Assembly: GCF_964355755.1 (NCBI RefSeq)
Contig: NC_092677.1
Span: 18,138,101-18,202,100 of the forward strand
DNA from: Antedon mediterranea
Taxonomy: Eukaryota > Echinodermata > Crinoidea > Comatulida > Antedonidae
DNA length: 64,000 bases
Direction: 5' to 3'
The first letter of the stretch is position 1. Each line of letters opens with the position of its first letter. The notes under the pieces are model-generated. The model ran no database searches. It worked only from the letters and a program-made list of their open reading frames with translations, and was not told the origin of the DNA. This document shows positions 1 to 13,100 of the stretch, in pieces. The translations under genes were made by a program, and so were the position numbers.

Positions 1-69
1 TTGAAATCGGCAGGTACTGTAATTTCACCCAGCAGAACTGTACATTACATCATAATAGTTAATACTTAC

Positions 70-296
70 GGTTCTAGAATAAATTGTACTCTCACTGAGA
101 ACTAAGTGATGCGTCTCAATTTTTCGCAATAATTTCATATTCATGATCTTATTAATGACGTTACTAGCATGGTTTACGACACAAAGTTGTATTACGCTCT
201 CGTGTATAAGCTTGTATTTTGGTTCTCCATTCATACAAGTTAGACCATACTGCATCATGCCTTTCTGTGATTGGTGAAAAGTGTTTGCCATTGTTG
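70..296 (-). CDS. Internal exon of an unidentified protein-coding gene
   Basis: On the minus strand a reading frame of 75 codons is bounded by a pyrimidine-rich tract ending in CAG just above 296 and by a strong donor, ACC|GTAAGT, at 70/69. It enters with two bases of a split codon and leaves in phase 0. The product includes the stretch NGEPKYKLIHESVIQLCVV and is neither low-complexity nor repeat-like, so it looks like a genuine coding exon. I do not recognise the family. The next exon downstream would lie outside the window, and I found no matching upstream exon with confidence. The exon is seen; the gene identity is unknown. Confidence 0.55.
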
Positions 297-1627
297 CTGA
301 CAAAGATCAAGTATGACGAACAGATTGTTTTGTGGTCAGGTTTATATGCGTTCAAGCGTAAAATTGCTTCCTGATGATATCGTCTCAAGGTTTATAAATC
401 CAGTTCCGTTTTTTAGTCTAAAAAACAACACATTGTATGAGTAAAATCTGAAATGAAAAATTATTGAACATTATTTATCAATTATTAAATCTATCTTATT
501 AGATTTATTTACACATAATTACAAAAATACAACAAAAACTATATCAATTTACATATTAGAAAAGTTCATATTCATTTGGATTCGCTGTAACTGTATTTTG
601 TCTTTATGTCTTTTATGTGTAAACTGACTTTGGGGTTGGGTCAACCGGCTCAGCTACAGTGATTAAGTTCACTTATTGACCCTGGTCTCCCCAATTTCAG
701 TTTTTTTGTTTTGTATATACTTAAATAGACCAAATAAATAATGAAATGAAATGAAATTTATTAATTAATTAAAAGTATTATTTAAAATACTTTGTTTACA
801 GAATCACAAAGAAATCTTACAATTACACTAACAATAGAACCTCTATTATTAAAGGCGACTAATCCTAAAAAGTATCCCCTTAATACTATTATTAGGGGTA
901 TATTCTTTAAATAGTGTTGGCCATATAGTATAGAATTACCGCTTTGTCGTTTTACTGGAAAGTGTCCCATCCCCTGAAAAAAGGTACAGTAGTAACTGTA
1001 GGGGTTCTCCTGAATTGTAAGACTAAATGAATGATGAATTAATGAATGAATTTGGACAAAAGGCTAGACTATTTTGTAGTTAATTACTGTACTGTGTAAT
1101 TTAGGTTTGTTTTGTATTTAATTTAATTTCATTGTGCCAGCATGTTTATAAAAAACCATTTTAAATTTCAAGTATGACGTCTGACTTTGAATTGATTTAA
1201 CTATAAAATACAGTTCAATTGTGATGGTTAGGTAAAAGTTGAATCATATTTGTTACAGTAGTGGTTGTAAATATTTAATGCTCAACTAGTAACAAAGAAA
1301 TGCCTGTAGGTTCATTGTTAAAATCCAATGAATTAACGTTGATTTTCTAGAAACAAATAATTGAAAAATAAGTTGTAAAAATTGTGTATGTGTAAAGGGC
1401 AACATTTACATGAGAGTAAGTACACTACAGTATGTTCCGTCACTCTAAAAAAACATAAAGTAGAATTAAATCAAACCAAATGTCAACTTTACGTCAATGG
1501 CTACCACCTCTATTTAGATATAATTATGGTTACAGTACTTGAACCAGCAGTGGTTCGGCTTTGTGAATTTCAACAGATTTCACAAATATCCTGCAGACCA
1601 TGGGTACGTATTAAAGTGTGACATAGC

Positions 1628-1965
1628 CTGTGAGGGTGAGTGAGTGGCCGAGCGGTTAAGACAGTGGAACCGTAATTACGTAGCCATAACATCGGCACGG
1701 GTTCGAGGCTCACTCACTCCATGGTTCTGGTGGTAGAACGAGTCTTCTCGGATAAGGACTATAAACTGTAGGTCCAGTGTACACATCTAGCTCGTGTGCA
1801 CTTTAAAGAACCTAGTACATCTTTTGAGACGAGTAGGGGGTTACCCCGGTGTATTAGTACGTCACAGCCACTGATCACCAAACTTGGCCCTCTGGGAGAC
1901 CAGTCTTTGACTGAAGAGGTTACCCAGTATAAATATATATTTCAATCAATCAATCAATCAATGTA
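1628..1965 (+). repeat. tRNA-derived SINE with (CAAT)n tail
   Basis: The head carries an A-box-like TGGCCGAGCGGTTAAG and a B-box-like GGGTTCGAGGC. GTGAGTG at the start can pair with CACTCAC near 1712-1722, as in a tRNA acceptor stem, and the head resembles a Ser/Leu-type tRNA. A body of about 240 bp follows, then a tail of CAAT repeats ending near 1962. Head, unrelated body and short-repeat tail are the usual SINE layout. The family name is not assigned. Confidence 0.6.
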
Positions 1966-2093
1966 GCCTGTTTTCCTGTCGACGTTATTATTATATACTG
2001 CTATCGTTATCATTTCAACTTGATCGTTGTTAAACTGTTAACGATCAACAATAATAGCTTCGTCGAATAACGACAACAGGAAAACAGGCTTTA
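1965..2093. repeat. Imperfect long hairpin
   Basis: The outer arms AGCCTGTTTTCCTGT (from about 1966) and ACAGGAAAACAGGCT (ending about 2091) are inverted copies. The centre TTGATCGTT...AACGATCAA forms a second, inner stem. The structure directly follows the SINE tail. It may be a small foldback element. Confidence 0.5.
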
Positions 2094-2924
2094 CCTGTCT
2101 GTAAGTATTGGTATGGTCTGACTTTGTAATTTGTTTCAACAATTGTTCAAATACAATTAACATTAACTTTAAATAATAATTAATGACATAATAATGCAAC
2201 TTGTAAGTGTATGTCCAACCAATCAATAAAAATTGACGTCAATGTTTAATTAGGCAATACATATCCATAGCCAGACCTAGAGAGTTAGCTTTAGTATTAG
2301 GGTGTACCTAGCCTATAGGCTTAGAATTCTGTAGTGTAGGCAGCAGAAAGGTTTGCCTGTCCCCCTATCATACTCTACTTTCTTTGCCAATATAGCTAAA
2401 AAGCCTAGCATTTTATAGGTAGGCTCAAGTGTACAAAAACAATATATATCAACAGCCAACTTACAAGCTAATCATTCAAAATAATGCAAAAACAAAATGA
2501 CGATCTAAATATTTACCAAAACACAAATTCAGCATGTCCTGATCTATCAAAACAAACCACACATTGTATGCCTACTATTGTATTTATACGTAGAAATATA
2601 GTAAAAGGAAAATTGAATGACGTTGTTTTAGTTAACAATTCAGTCGTGTCTATTATATGTAGGGGTGTTTCAATCATGACTCAACATCAATGTTTTGAAA
2701 CAGGGTTTATTTAAAGATATGTAATAGTAAATAAAATAATATAATATTTATAAACCAATTACAGATCACGTTAAAAACCTCATTTTAAGACAAAACTTTT
2801 AATGTATGACCAATTCATTTGTATAAATATATTTGTAATAATGGAATAATCGCAGTACACACCCTGTAAAATAGAGGTCGCTACACGCAAAAAAGGACTT
2901 TTAAATTAACCATTAGAATCATAG

Positions 2925-2956
2925 ATAGTCAATAGAAAGTACTTTCTATTGACTAT
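2925..2956. repeat. 32-bp perfect palindrome
   Basis: Two 16-bp arms meet without a spacer between 2940 and 2941 (left half ATAGTCAATAGAAAGT). Perfection over 16 bp is well beyond chance for a random site. Confidence 0.8.
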
Positions 2957-4676
2957 GATAGAATATAATTAATAGTCTTTGATTAACTTCAAAGTTGGAG
3001 TTGAAAATCCAACAGGTTCGGCTGGATAAAAAATCATAAAATGAATTACTTTTTCAAAGAACTAAGATTATCAAATTAACCTTGCTTCTCTCTAGGAGGA
3101 TCGGACACAATGCAAGGACCTTAATAGCACAATATCTGAATTGTTGCTTGTGGTTGGTCAATTCATTGGCGTTGTATGTATGTAACACCATTGAATTTTT
3201 TCCAAAGGGAACCCAAGTTTTTTAGGACAAATAAAATCTCAAACACAAAGTATACAATCACCTTTTATTGTTTCTAAATTAGAAAGAATATTACATCATA
3301 TTTAATAATAATTATACCAAACAATATTAAAGCATACACATATTTATGTATACAGCATTGTTATCAAATGTAAAAGTAGGACTTATAGTAGGACGAATAG
3401 TCTCTAGACAAGAAAAAAATTGATCCTTAAAAAAATACATTTTAGTTAATTTATTAAAATTTAATTTTAAAAAACATTAGTAAAAACATTATATTCAAAT
3501 TGGTATTAATTTGACATTGGTTTATTTCTGTTTAGTAATTTGTTTTTGGTCTACAGTGCAGCATTTATTAATCCAATTCGTTAACATTGATTGCTTGAAA
3601 ATTTATAACTACCACAATGTTTAATAATATTATATACCTATTTGGTTATCTTGGAATTAGTAAAATAAAAATCACCATTTACAATAATATATTCTTTATT
3701 TTATTAAATAGATTCTATCAAAGCCTTGTATCTCCATTTTTTTCTCTTCTCTTTTGTTAGGCTTTTTCTGTGCAAATAAGGGCAAGGCTTCAGAAAGAAG
3801 AAATTATTTTTTTTGGAACATGTATGTTTTAATGGTTCTTCAAGGTATTAATGGTATAATACAATTATGTCTTGATACTAAAATCTGAATGAATTTTAAA
3901 ATGTGAAATAATTTAAAATACTTTGAATTAAATATTTATTCCTTATTATTTTTTAAATGTTTGACTAGAATCTGTGGCATTTTTTCAATTTATTACCGCA
4001 TTACAAGCACAAATACAAAAAAAAAATGTCCTGTGTACTTATGCTATGGTATAAAAACTTGCACTTTGGAACTTCCTCACATCCTTTGTATTGTAATATT
4101 CATAATCTATAAAGATCGATAAATAATGAAAAATCACATGTGGAAATCCACTTGTGCAGACATTAGTGGACTATTAGAATACACAGTGAAACCTGTTTGT
4201 CACCATACCAGATTAACAAAATCACTTTAAACCTATCCATAATTTATTTGCAGAAAGTGCTCATTGTTTTGATCAGCATACTAAGTGAATCAGTTCATTT
4301 ATTGTTTTAGAAAATTGCGTTTATACATTGTACAGACGTCATCTAATTACTGTCAATTTCTGGAATATATATCAATAAAACCGTTTTCTTTGTGTTCATT
4401 TCTATATAGTTTTTCCCTAATAATCTTCCCTAATGATTTTCTAAAATCACGCTTTTAGTTAAATCAATAATATACCATTATATATTTAGTGCTCATACAG
4501 TAAATGATTCTGTGTCTGGGTCTGTTTTAACTTTTGCTCTTAACATACTTCAATAACATCACTTCAGAGTACAGACCTAATCAATACTTTTTAATTATAA
4601 TCAATATTCACCACTGTCTAAATTAGATAAACTGGAATATGCTAAACCACTAACCCACGTTTGCAAGATTATTACT

Positions 4677-4682
4677 TTATTC
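4677..4682 (-). terminator. Poly(A) signal of the distal GST terminal exon
   Basis: AATAAA on the minus strand begins about 8 nt after the TAA stop at 4690-4692. It would serve the distal alternative last exon. Confidence 0.45.
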
Positions 4683-4689
4683 TTGTGAT

Positions 4690-4910
4690 TTAAAAATCAA
4701 AAACAGCATCGATACTCTGATAACCTGCATAAAATTTGCCCAGTAATTCAGGTGACATAGATGTTGCGTTCACAGCCTTAACTGTGTACATGCTATCTAT
4801 CCATTTCTTCAATGTAGTACATTTCTCAAGCACTGCTTTGAACACGGGAAAGCTACCCAAACCATGGCACCAAGGCCATATCATCAAGTCTACCATACCA
4901 ACTTCGGTTC
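4690..4910 (-). CDS. GSTO1: Alternative (distal) terminal exon of the GST omega gene
   Basis: The acceptor TTTTTTAG|GA lies at 4911/4910. The exon supplies the last two bases of the split glycine codon left by exon 4, then 72 codons and TAA. It encodes the C-terminal helical domain signature MVDLMIWPW, a following LKKWIDSM helix and the end SIDAVFDF, all matching the C-terminal part of omega-class GSTs. It is a diverged paralogue of the exon at 7179-7441 (MVDFMIWPW) with the same entry phase. No second copies of exons 1-4 are visible between the two, so it can only be expressed by splicing from the shared exon 4, or it is a relic. Spliced to exons 1-4 it would give about 236 aa. It has no stop or frameshift. 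Alternative: the remnant of a partial tandem gene duplication. Confidence 0.75.
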
Positions 4911-5032
4911 CTAAAAAATATAAAAAGAAAAGTAAGTATTGAAAATCATACTACAACTTTCTTACTCACAAAAAGTAAAAAGCTTTCAGACAGTTCATAG
5001 TATAGTAACTATACAATCAAGGTCCAAAAACA

Positions 5033-5116
5033 AATTTGGAATACCACAGTTTTTGGAATATCACAGTTTTTGGAATACCACAGGTTTTGGAATACCACAG
5101 TTTTTGGAATACCAGG
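5033..5116. repeat. Short tandem repeat, about 20-bp unit
   Basis: About four to five copies of a unit like TTTTTGGAATACCACAG with minor variants. It lies between the two alternative GST terminal exons. Confidence 0.75.
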
Positions 5117-5860
5117 CAAACCAGAATAACAGTATACAATAGTGAATGTTTACGAGTGTGATGGTACAAATAACTACTTTTAACAAGTGGCTAGGTCAAA
5201 GGAGCAAGGCCAAAGCAGCTAGGCCAAGGCCTAAACTATTCAAAAACGGCAGCGCTCCAATTTTTGACATGGAGTAGAACAATTATGGACGGTACACAAC
5301 AGGTTGATCTTCGAACGCTGTCGGTCAACAGCCTATCATGGAGACAAGCATGATTGATGCTCATTGTAACAAGAATGAATTTTATTTATTTTATTTTATT
5401 CAGTTGACAATCAACAGCGATGAAACCGCCACTAACAGGTTGAATCTAAACATAATAAACTATAAGAATACATTCAAATAACCATAACAAAATCTAGTAA
5501 CTATAATACTGTAAATGAAATTTAATGGCAATATACAGAAATTGCATGATTCATGACGCACAAGTTGAATATCATGTGACAGTCATCTTTGCCAGTGTTT
5601 GATTTCATAAGCCGATCACTTTTTTCCCAAATTTCAATGACCCAACAGCGGCATGAGGTTACTGATTTCATTGGCCATCCAAGTCACTCTGCTTATAGCC
5701 ATTGTTTAATATTCTTCTGACCAATTGAATACGTAGACAGCAGGTTTTTTTATTTTTTCTTTGATCACCATTCATATTAATTACAAATATATCAGTACAG
5801 TAACAAATCTGGAAAGGTCAACATTATTCAAGCTTCACTAGAGTTAGCTCCATGGCATTA

Positions 5861-6372
5861 ATAGGGACTTTACGAAACAAGACGGGAAGCCACAGGACGG
5901 TGCTCATGAATAATTTATGCATGAGCTTTAACAAAGTGTGCGGAGGTTAGCATGAAATTTTGTTGACTTAACTTTTTGAGAAAGTTACCATTTTCTCGTT
6001 TACGGAGAACAACTAGAAATAATGTATTTATAACCTTAAATATACAGTTAAAATTAAACTTAAACATGGAATTATTTTCTAAATAATATTTGAACTATTT
6101 TAATTTTTTAATGAAATAACATTTTTATTGGGTTAAAATGGCGTTTGAATGCGAGGCCCCTAGCTAGGAAGGCTAGACCTATGCTGTATCGCCAGAGCCA
6201 AGCGATTCCAAAGGGCCCCACGCCGCAAGACAGAAAAAGGAGAGAGATACTGTTGGTCATCGTCTTCGCGCGGGTGCGTAACTAATAAAGCAGCTGTGTT
6301 GATTGTATATAATTTTACGCTATAGCGAACACGTTGTCCTCCCCTAACTGTTGTGTTTTGTAAAGTCCCTAT
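5861..6372. mobile_element. MITE-like element with 18-bp terminal inverted repeats
   Basis: The left end ATAGGGACTTTACGAAAC and the right end GTTTTGTAAAGTCCCTAT are inverted copies with one mismatch. Both are flanked by TA (or TTA), which fits a Tc1/mariner- or PIF-type target duplication. The 512-bp interior has no coding capacity, so it would be non-autonomous. It sits between the two alternative GST last exons. Confidence 0.65.
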
Positions 6373-7170
6373 TAGCTAATGAGGTCAGCAGGTTTTGTAC
6401 ACGTCAAGGATGAGACATACAGTAGTTTAATAGTGGCATTAACATGTATGCTACAAACAACACACATAGGCATGATGGTGACAAGTTACATAGTAAATTT
6501 AAAACAATGCAGACTTCATTACAATTTTTAGGCACTCCATATTCCAATATCTTGAAATAAGTATATCATTAACCGCTGTAGTAAACGACGGGTACATTGT
6601 TTTCAAATTATTTCATCACATTTTAGAAGTAGAAATTGATTGTAAGTAAAAGAAGTAAGCCGAACTGTGTAATAAAATGTCTACTTTCTGTATTTAATAG
6701 ACAGAAGCCATGAAATTAGTAGTACAGTAGTTCATTACATTTGGTACAATGCCAAAGATTGACATTCGCAATTATTATCAGGAACCTAATATTTAGATGA
6801 CGATCAAAAACAAAATATGGAGATACTGTACTTATTAAATAAATTATACTCTCGGATTTGTGAGTGGTGGAGTTCTAAATTTGTCCCTGGTTTTTTTTTT
6901 TGTCCAAGCAAAAGACTGCCTGGGATAAGTTCAGTAGATATTTCACCCTATCATGTACACAATGAAACTACTGTATTTTGTAATTGATAGTGTCTGCTTA
7001 CATAGATGTATCATAATTTCACTTTGAGAATATAGTCGATGTTTCTGGGTTATTAGATAAATTGAGTACAAGTCATAGTTATAATACTGATCTTTGCTTA
7101 GCATAACATTTAAATTAATTTCCAATCACTGTTTTTCATAACAAAATCATTCAATAGCCCTTTCCGTTCA

Positions 7171-7176
7171 TTTATT
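7171..7176 (-). terminator. Poly(A) signal of the proximal GST terminal exon
   Basis: AATAAA on the minus strand lies immediately after the TGA stop (7179-7181) of the proximal terminal exon. A second, independent signal supports two alternative 3' ends. Confidence 0.45.
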
Positions 7177-7178
7177 AA

Positions 7179-10100
7179 TCAAAGTTTTGAGAACATTTTC
7201 AATTTAGATGCCTCTTCTTCAGTATAGTCATACACAGGTTTGCGTTTTAAAAGATTGTACAGAAAATAATGATGCATGGCTGGACTTTCTACGGTAACAG
7301 CAACCTCTGGTACTTTACGCATTTCTTTTTCATATCTGGAAATGTTCGGTAGGGCAACAGCCAGCAAGTGATACATAGCACTTATGGATAGTCGCTCAAG
7401 CCAAGGCCAGATCATGAAATCCACCATACCAGGTTTTTTACCTAAGAAGTTACAGAAACTTTGTCTTAAAATGTTGCTCAATTAAATGTGTTTTTTTTTA
7501 AATATTATTTTAACAGATGTATCCAAATAATTATTTAAAGAAAGAAAAATGTGATTGATTTAGTTGAATTAGGACTCTTATTTTTAAAATGCATGCAGTT
7601 TAAAGCTCATGTCTACACTATCAAATTTTATGCGACAAAAACAATTTTTTCATGATATTTCAAGTGATCTCCTGTCTCCTGCTAAATGTGAACATTTTTA
7701 AAGGTTGTTTTGGATGGAAAAAAAAATCATGAAAGTGCATAAATAAATTGTAAACTAAACAACAAGTCAACAATTTGGTAAAGGAGAAAAAATACATTTC
7801 TAGAAGCTATTTTTCACAATGCAAATTTGTAAATTTGCATTCACGCTTGGAAAGTGCCTGGGATACTTTGTTTTCCCTGATGCCCAAGAGCACCCTCTAT
7901 GTTTGGATATATTTAAAAGATTATATCACCATCTACGGTTTGGTCATGGTGATATTTAATTTTTCCAAGTTGGACCTCTGACCTAATCAATGAATATATT
8001 ACTACACACAATTTGAATGTAAATTATTATAATTGACAAACCAATTGGATAATAATTTATTAGCTTATTTATATTTTAACCACATTTATAGCAATTAAGT
8101 CATATATTAGTAGGTCACATCTTTAAAGAAAGACATAAAGAATTATTTTTATTTATTTTATTACACATCATCTTGAAGAGCTCCAAGTTGGCAGAGAATG
8201 CGATCGCTTGATTGAGAATTTAGTGTTGTTAAATTTAATATCATTTCACAAAACAGAAGTCTGCCAAAAGAGGATATTATTTGAGTTGCATATAGGAAAA
8301 TAAGACAAATGCTTATGACATGCTTAATAAACTCCCTAAAGCAGTACATTTATCACACCTGAATGTATGATTAATTTTGTATCAATTGTCATGAATTATT
8401 TTTCCACATTGAATGATTAAAGGTACTATTGTTGTACATTATATTATATTATATATTATATATTATTATTATATCATTATAGCCTGAATGGCAAACCCAC
8501 CTGTAGAGTGCGCTGTTCTTATTTTAGAAAATTGTATCTGTACTTTGTTTTGTAAAATTTATTATTGATTGATTGATTAATAACTGCTGTGGTCTGCGGC
8601 CATAATCTGATCACTAGATTTTTTAATAGCCTTTTGACATTTCATTTAAAAAAAGTTGGAAAGTTGTGAATTAAATTACTCTAGGACACTGGGTGTGTTA
8701 TATAAAGAATGTTTTGTATTCATTGAATAGGAAGATATTACCAATAACTGAAAGCCTATTTATTCCATTCAATGAGGTGAATAGAAAAGTTATTCTTTAA
8801 CTCATAAACATCAAAATATATTCTAGGATTGCTTTTGCTCACCTCCAAGGAATGGTTTAGCACGTTTGGACATGATCTTTTCCAGTACGGACAACTTCTC
8901 AATCAGTTCTTGCACTGCTGCATCTCTGCCTTCTGGAGGAGACCTCAAAGTCTTATAGTAAGCAGGAACAATCTAAAAACACATTACAATGACTGGATTT
9001 ATTGTCTAAATCTCAGGAAGCCTAAAGATGTGACCTGAATGTATGATGGTATGATTGTACGGCTTTACCACGTTGAAACACCGGTTCTCGACAGATCACC
9101 GAAATAAAGCAACGTTGGGCCTAGTTAGAGCTTAAATGGGAGACCATCTGGAAATAGCGGGTGCTGTATACGAAAACTAGAAAACATTGTTTGTGTAAAT
9201 CTAATGTTTTCACAGAGAAAAATCGTGCTACCCTTTGCACTAAAAGGAGATTTTCATAGCTTTTTGTTCATTGTGTGTCCTCTGTGCTTATCAATATGCA
9301 TGATGGCTTTAATTTTGAATTTGAATTTCTTTATTTAGTAATCAAGGTTAAAAAACAATAAAAACAATGCAAAAAAAGTAGAAAAAACAATTGCACAGAA
9401 ACACAGGCCTTGATTACAAGGAATGCCAAGAAAAGTTAAAAACTTATTTCCACTTGGGTCCTAAAAACAAGGAACTGATAAAGAACAAATCATAACTCAT
9501 TTCCTAAGCTCTGATTGGCTGCACAATTGTTTGATTCAAAAAAACAAAAAACTAAAGGTAATTTGACCAATCACAAGCAATGGACTACGTCCCTTGTCAT
9601 TGGTCAAGTCCCTTGCATTGTTGCATTCTTGTGTTTCTAGTGGGAACCAAGCTTAAACCCTTCGAAGTCCTACCATATTTATAAATATATTCTGAATTTG
9701 GTTAAAAAATGTTAAATTTATCAACCAGCCTTGAGATCTGACCAAATTCAATGTTTGACTCAATTAATGTTTGAAAGGTATTTCATGTTTTTTTTTATTT
9801 GTTTATTTTGGTCCTTGGAATTTTGGCCCATTCAATCATGTTTTAAAGAACAAATACATACCAATGGTGGTAATGGTACATTATTATGCTTATATATCAA
9901 AACTCAATTGTTTTTGGGGCCTATAAAGGCAACCTGGGCTGAAATGTACTGTTCTGAGTCATAATGTTCCTCTTTTAAATATATTATATATTTTATATTA
10001 CAAAAACCTGCAATTGTACAGTAATTTCAAGTCAAGAAATATGCAGTAAACTGGATTGTCAAGATGACAAGAACTTTTATTTGTTATGCCATGGCCATGT

Positions 10101-13100
10101 TTTGATGAATGTTATTTATGCAATGTCTCATTGAATTTTATTTATGTACAATTGAGTCGAGACTTATATTGTGAGGGTTTAATAAATAAACTTAGTATAG
10201 ATTGAAATTGTATGTGTAAATTGTTTGTTTTATTGTCCAACTTGCACTGATCCAGATAGACAAAGCTCGCACTAGACTTTTGTGACAATATCGTTCTAAT
10301 AGTAGGATTTTATTGATGGAAAAACTCAACTATCATATAATTTTAATTAGTATTTATAGACTGGTAATACTTGGGCTTGATAGAGCAAGGCAGGGCTTAA
10401 TAGAGCATAGTAGGGTGTGATATTTAAAGGATCAGTACATTATAAATTATGGAAGTCTGTCATATCCTACTTTACCAGCTTACCTTACTTCCAAACTGAT
10501 TTACGATTAGATCATCTTGAGCACGTTGGTAGGAGTCTGATGATTTCAGTTTACGGCCAGGATAAGCATCATCCAGGTAATCTGCTACAATCAACGACTC
10601 ATACAAGACCTTCTCATCATGTTCTAGGGCTGGTACTTGTCCATTTGGATTTCTCTCCAACAACCATTCTGGCTTCTTTTTTAGGTTACAATTGATGACC
10701 TCATAGCTATGAAAATATATCATGTCTTTTTTTTTTAAATATAGTTAAAATTAAGTTAATAGAAACAAAAAATAAATAATATACACTTCAATGTTTTCTT
10801 ATTATATCATTTTAACTATTCGTAGTGGAGCTGTAGCTTGGTAGTGAATGTTCTTGCCTTCCAATCCCAAGGTCCGAGGTTCAATCTTGACCTAGTGCTA
10901 GGGTTGTGAAGTGCAATTTTGGATTACTAGTAAAAGCTATCGTAAGCCACAAGCCACATCTCTATGAATCGTGTCGCATGTATCATGCCCATCATGTATC
11001 ATGCCCATCATGTATCATGCCCATCATGTATCATGCCCATCATGTATCATGCCCATCATGTATCATGCTCATCATGTATCATGCCCATCATGTATCATGC
11101 CCATCATGTATCATGCCCATCATGTATCATGCCCATCATGTATCATGCCCATCATGTATCATGCCCATCATGTATCATGCCCATCATGTACAAACAGTTA
11201 TACTGTAGTTATAGTTAAAGAGTAAAGAATACAATTGTTTGTTTATCAAATGTGTTATTATTGATTTCAGATGGTGGCGCTTTTGTTATTGTTGAAGGTG
11301 GGTTTTACTCAACATTTATACTGTAGGCTGACTTGCTAAATCAAGCCATGACTTACTCTAAACCTTTGGCTTCAGCAACAAGTCTGGCCCTCTGAGCAAA
11401 TGGACAGAACTGCATGCTGTAGAGTCTAAGCTTGCCAGGCACGGTTGGTGGCATTGCTTCACCTATAGGAAATTCAAAATAGAAATCATGTTCTACAAAT
11501 AAAGTATGCTTCAACAATATCTATTGCATAGCTGACAGCTACGAATATCAAATGCAGGCATGATGTTTGCTTCTTTGCAGCGAAAAAAAGCCTACATTAC
11601 TCCAACCAGTCCATGCTATGCGTTTACTTTGGCCTAGACAACCATATCAAACAAATAATCTCATCTCAGTCCCCGTTAACCCCATACAAGTTAAATTGGG
11701 GCATGATTAGAATATAGCTCTTAGTGATCTGGAGGCACACTATATCCACCAACTCCAAATGTTAAATTGATTGTTTTAAAAATGTTTTTGTTTTTGTGAT
11801 AAAATTACTGTAATTGTAGAGTACCATTGAGCCCTCAAGTACTGTACTTAGTAGTATGAATAGAATGCCCATCTGCTGGGTAAGATCCTAATAAGAAAGA
11901 CCTACATTTTTTAATAAAAATAAATATGGTTTAATGTAGAAGGTATGGACATGATTATGACAAAATGTAATTATGCAAATGCAGTTCTATTGTGTTGCTA
12001 TCCTAGATAAACAATAATAATCTATTTTATAATTAGACAGTAACACGATCTGCCTAAATAATCCTGTCTGTGCAAAAAAAATGTGCTGCGTAATGTCATG
12101 AAACAATTTCATCATAAATTACTTGTTTGACATTTTGATTAGAATCTATTATCATGCCGGCCATGTTCAAACTTTTAATGTTTTAAGCTAACTTATCAAG
12201 CTTACAAATTAATTAGCAACTGAAAAAAAACCCTCTAAAACCGACTGATACTTTATTCAAATAATGTGTCACACTCTGACTGCAAACAATATGCTCAACA
12301 TCTGTGTCATTCTCCCCACAAATCTCTATAAAAACAACAGATACAGTACTTGATCTGGATATCAGACAGGAGAAACATTGCTTACTGTTCATAGTGTTAT
12401 AGAAAGAGACCCAACATAAGTAAGTACTGGTATTTCAATTTTTGAATAAACTGGTTAGATAGTCTGGTTTGGAAAAGGCCAGGTTTAAAATATGCTTGAT
12501 TTGAAATAGTGAATAAATTTACCCTGTTTAAAGGCTATATTTAGAATTATTAATTAGGTGTATAGAGAGAGTTTTTACTGTAAAGGTAATTGTTAATAAT
12601 AATGTATATTTCGAAAAATAAAAAAAATAATTCTTTCTTAATATCTTTTATGTACAGTTATTTTCTGGCACTTTTTTTTTGTATTGATATGAATTGCAAA
12701 TATCCAATCTTTATTTGTTATGATTGCAATAGAGAATATTTTGATTGATTAATGCTAAAAAAGGTGATGGAATGTATTTCCACCTTTAGTACTACTATTA
12801 GGAAATATAACAAAATACACTGTAATTCGGCATAACATGCCACACAGGGAAAACACCTGGTTCAACAAGTCTACGCCGATTGCAGAGATTTAAATCAAGT
12901 AGAGTTGTCTAAATTACATTTTAGAAGTTTGGATCTTTGCTTTATAACATAATTACATTGTTTACCATTGATTTGTTATAGGGCCTAAACTCAAAATGAA
13001 GATTTTTATGTTTGCACTGTCAGTAGCTACAGTACTGGTTGCTACAGAGTCATATTCAACAGGCCTATGCCCTTCATTTTGGGTCCCTTTTCAAGACAGT

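Larger units (their letters stand above)
297..4676. other. AT-rich intergenic or intronic sequence with dispersed repeats
   Basis: No convincing coding exon is visible on either strand. Short TGAA-type runs near 735-780 and 1025-1050 look like ends of old retroelements. A tRNA-derived SINE, a long hairpin and a perfect palindrome inside the stretch are listed separately. The rest is AT-rich sequence without structure I can name. Confidence 0.5.

Noticed and set aside
8161-8349. Third alternative GST terminal exon
   Set aside because: It lacks the MVDxMIWPW helix, a matching acceptor and any clear similarity to the other two exons.
10906-11225. Three overlapping plus-strand reading frames of 84-100 codons
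   Set aside because: They are the three frames of the 16-bp minisatellite, which lacks stops. No domain or splice context supports coding.
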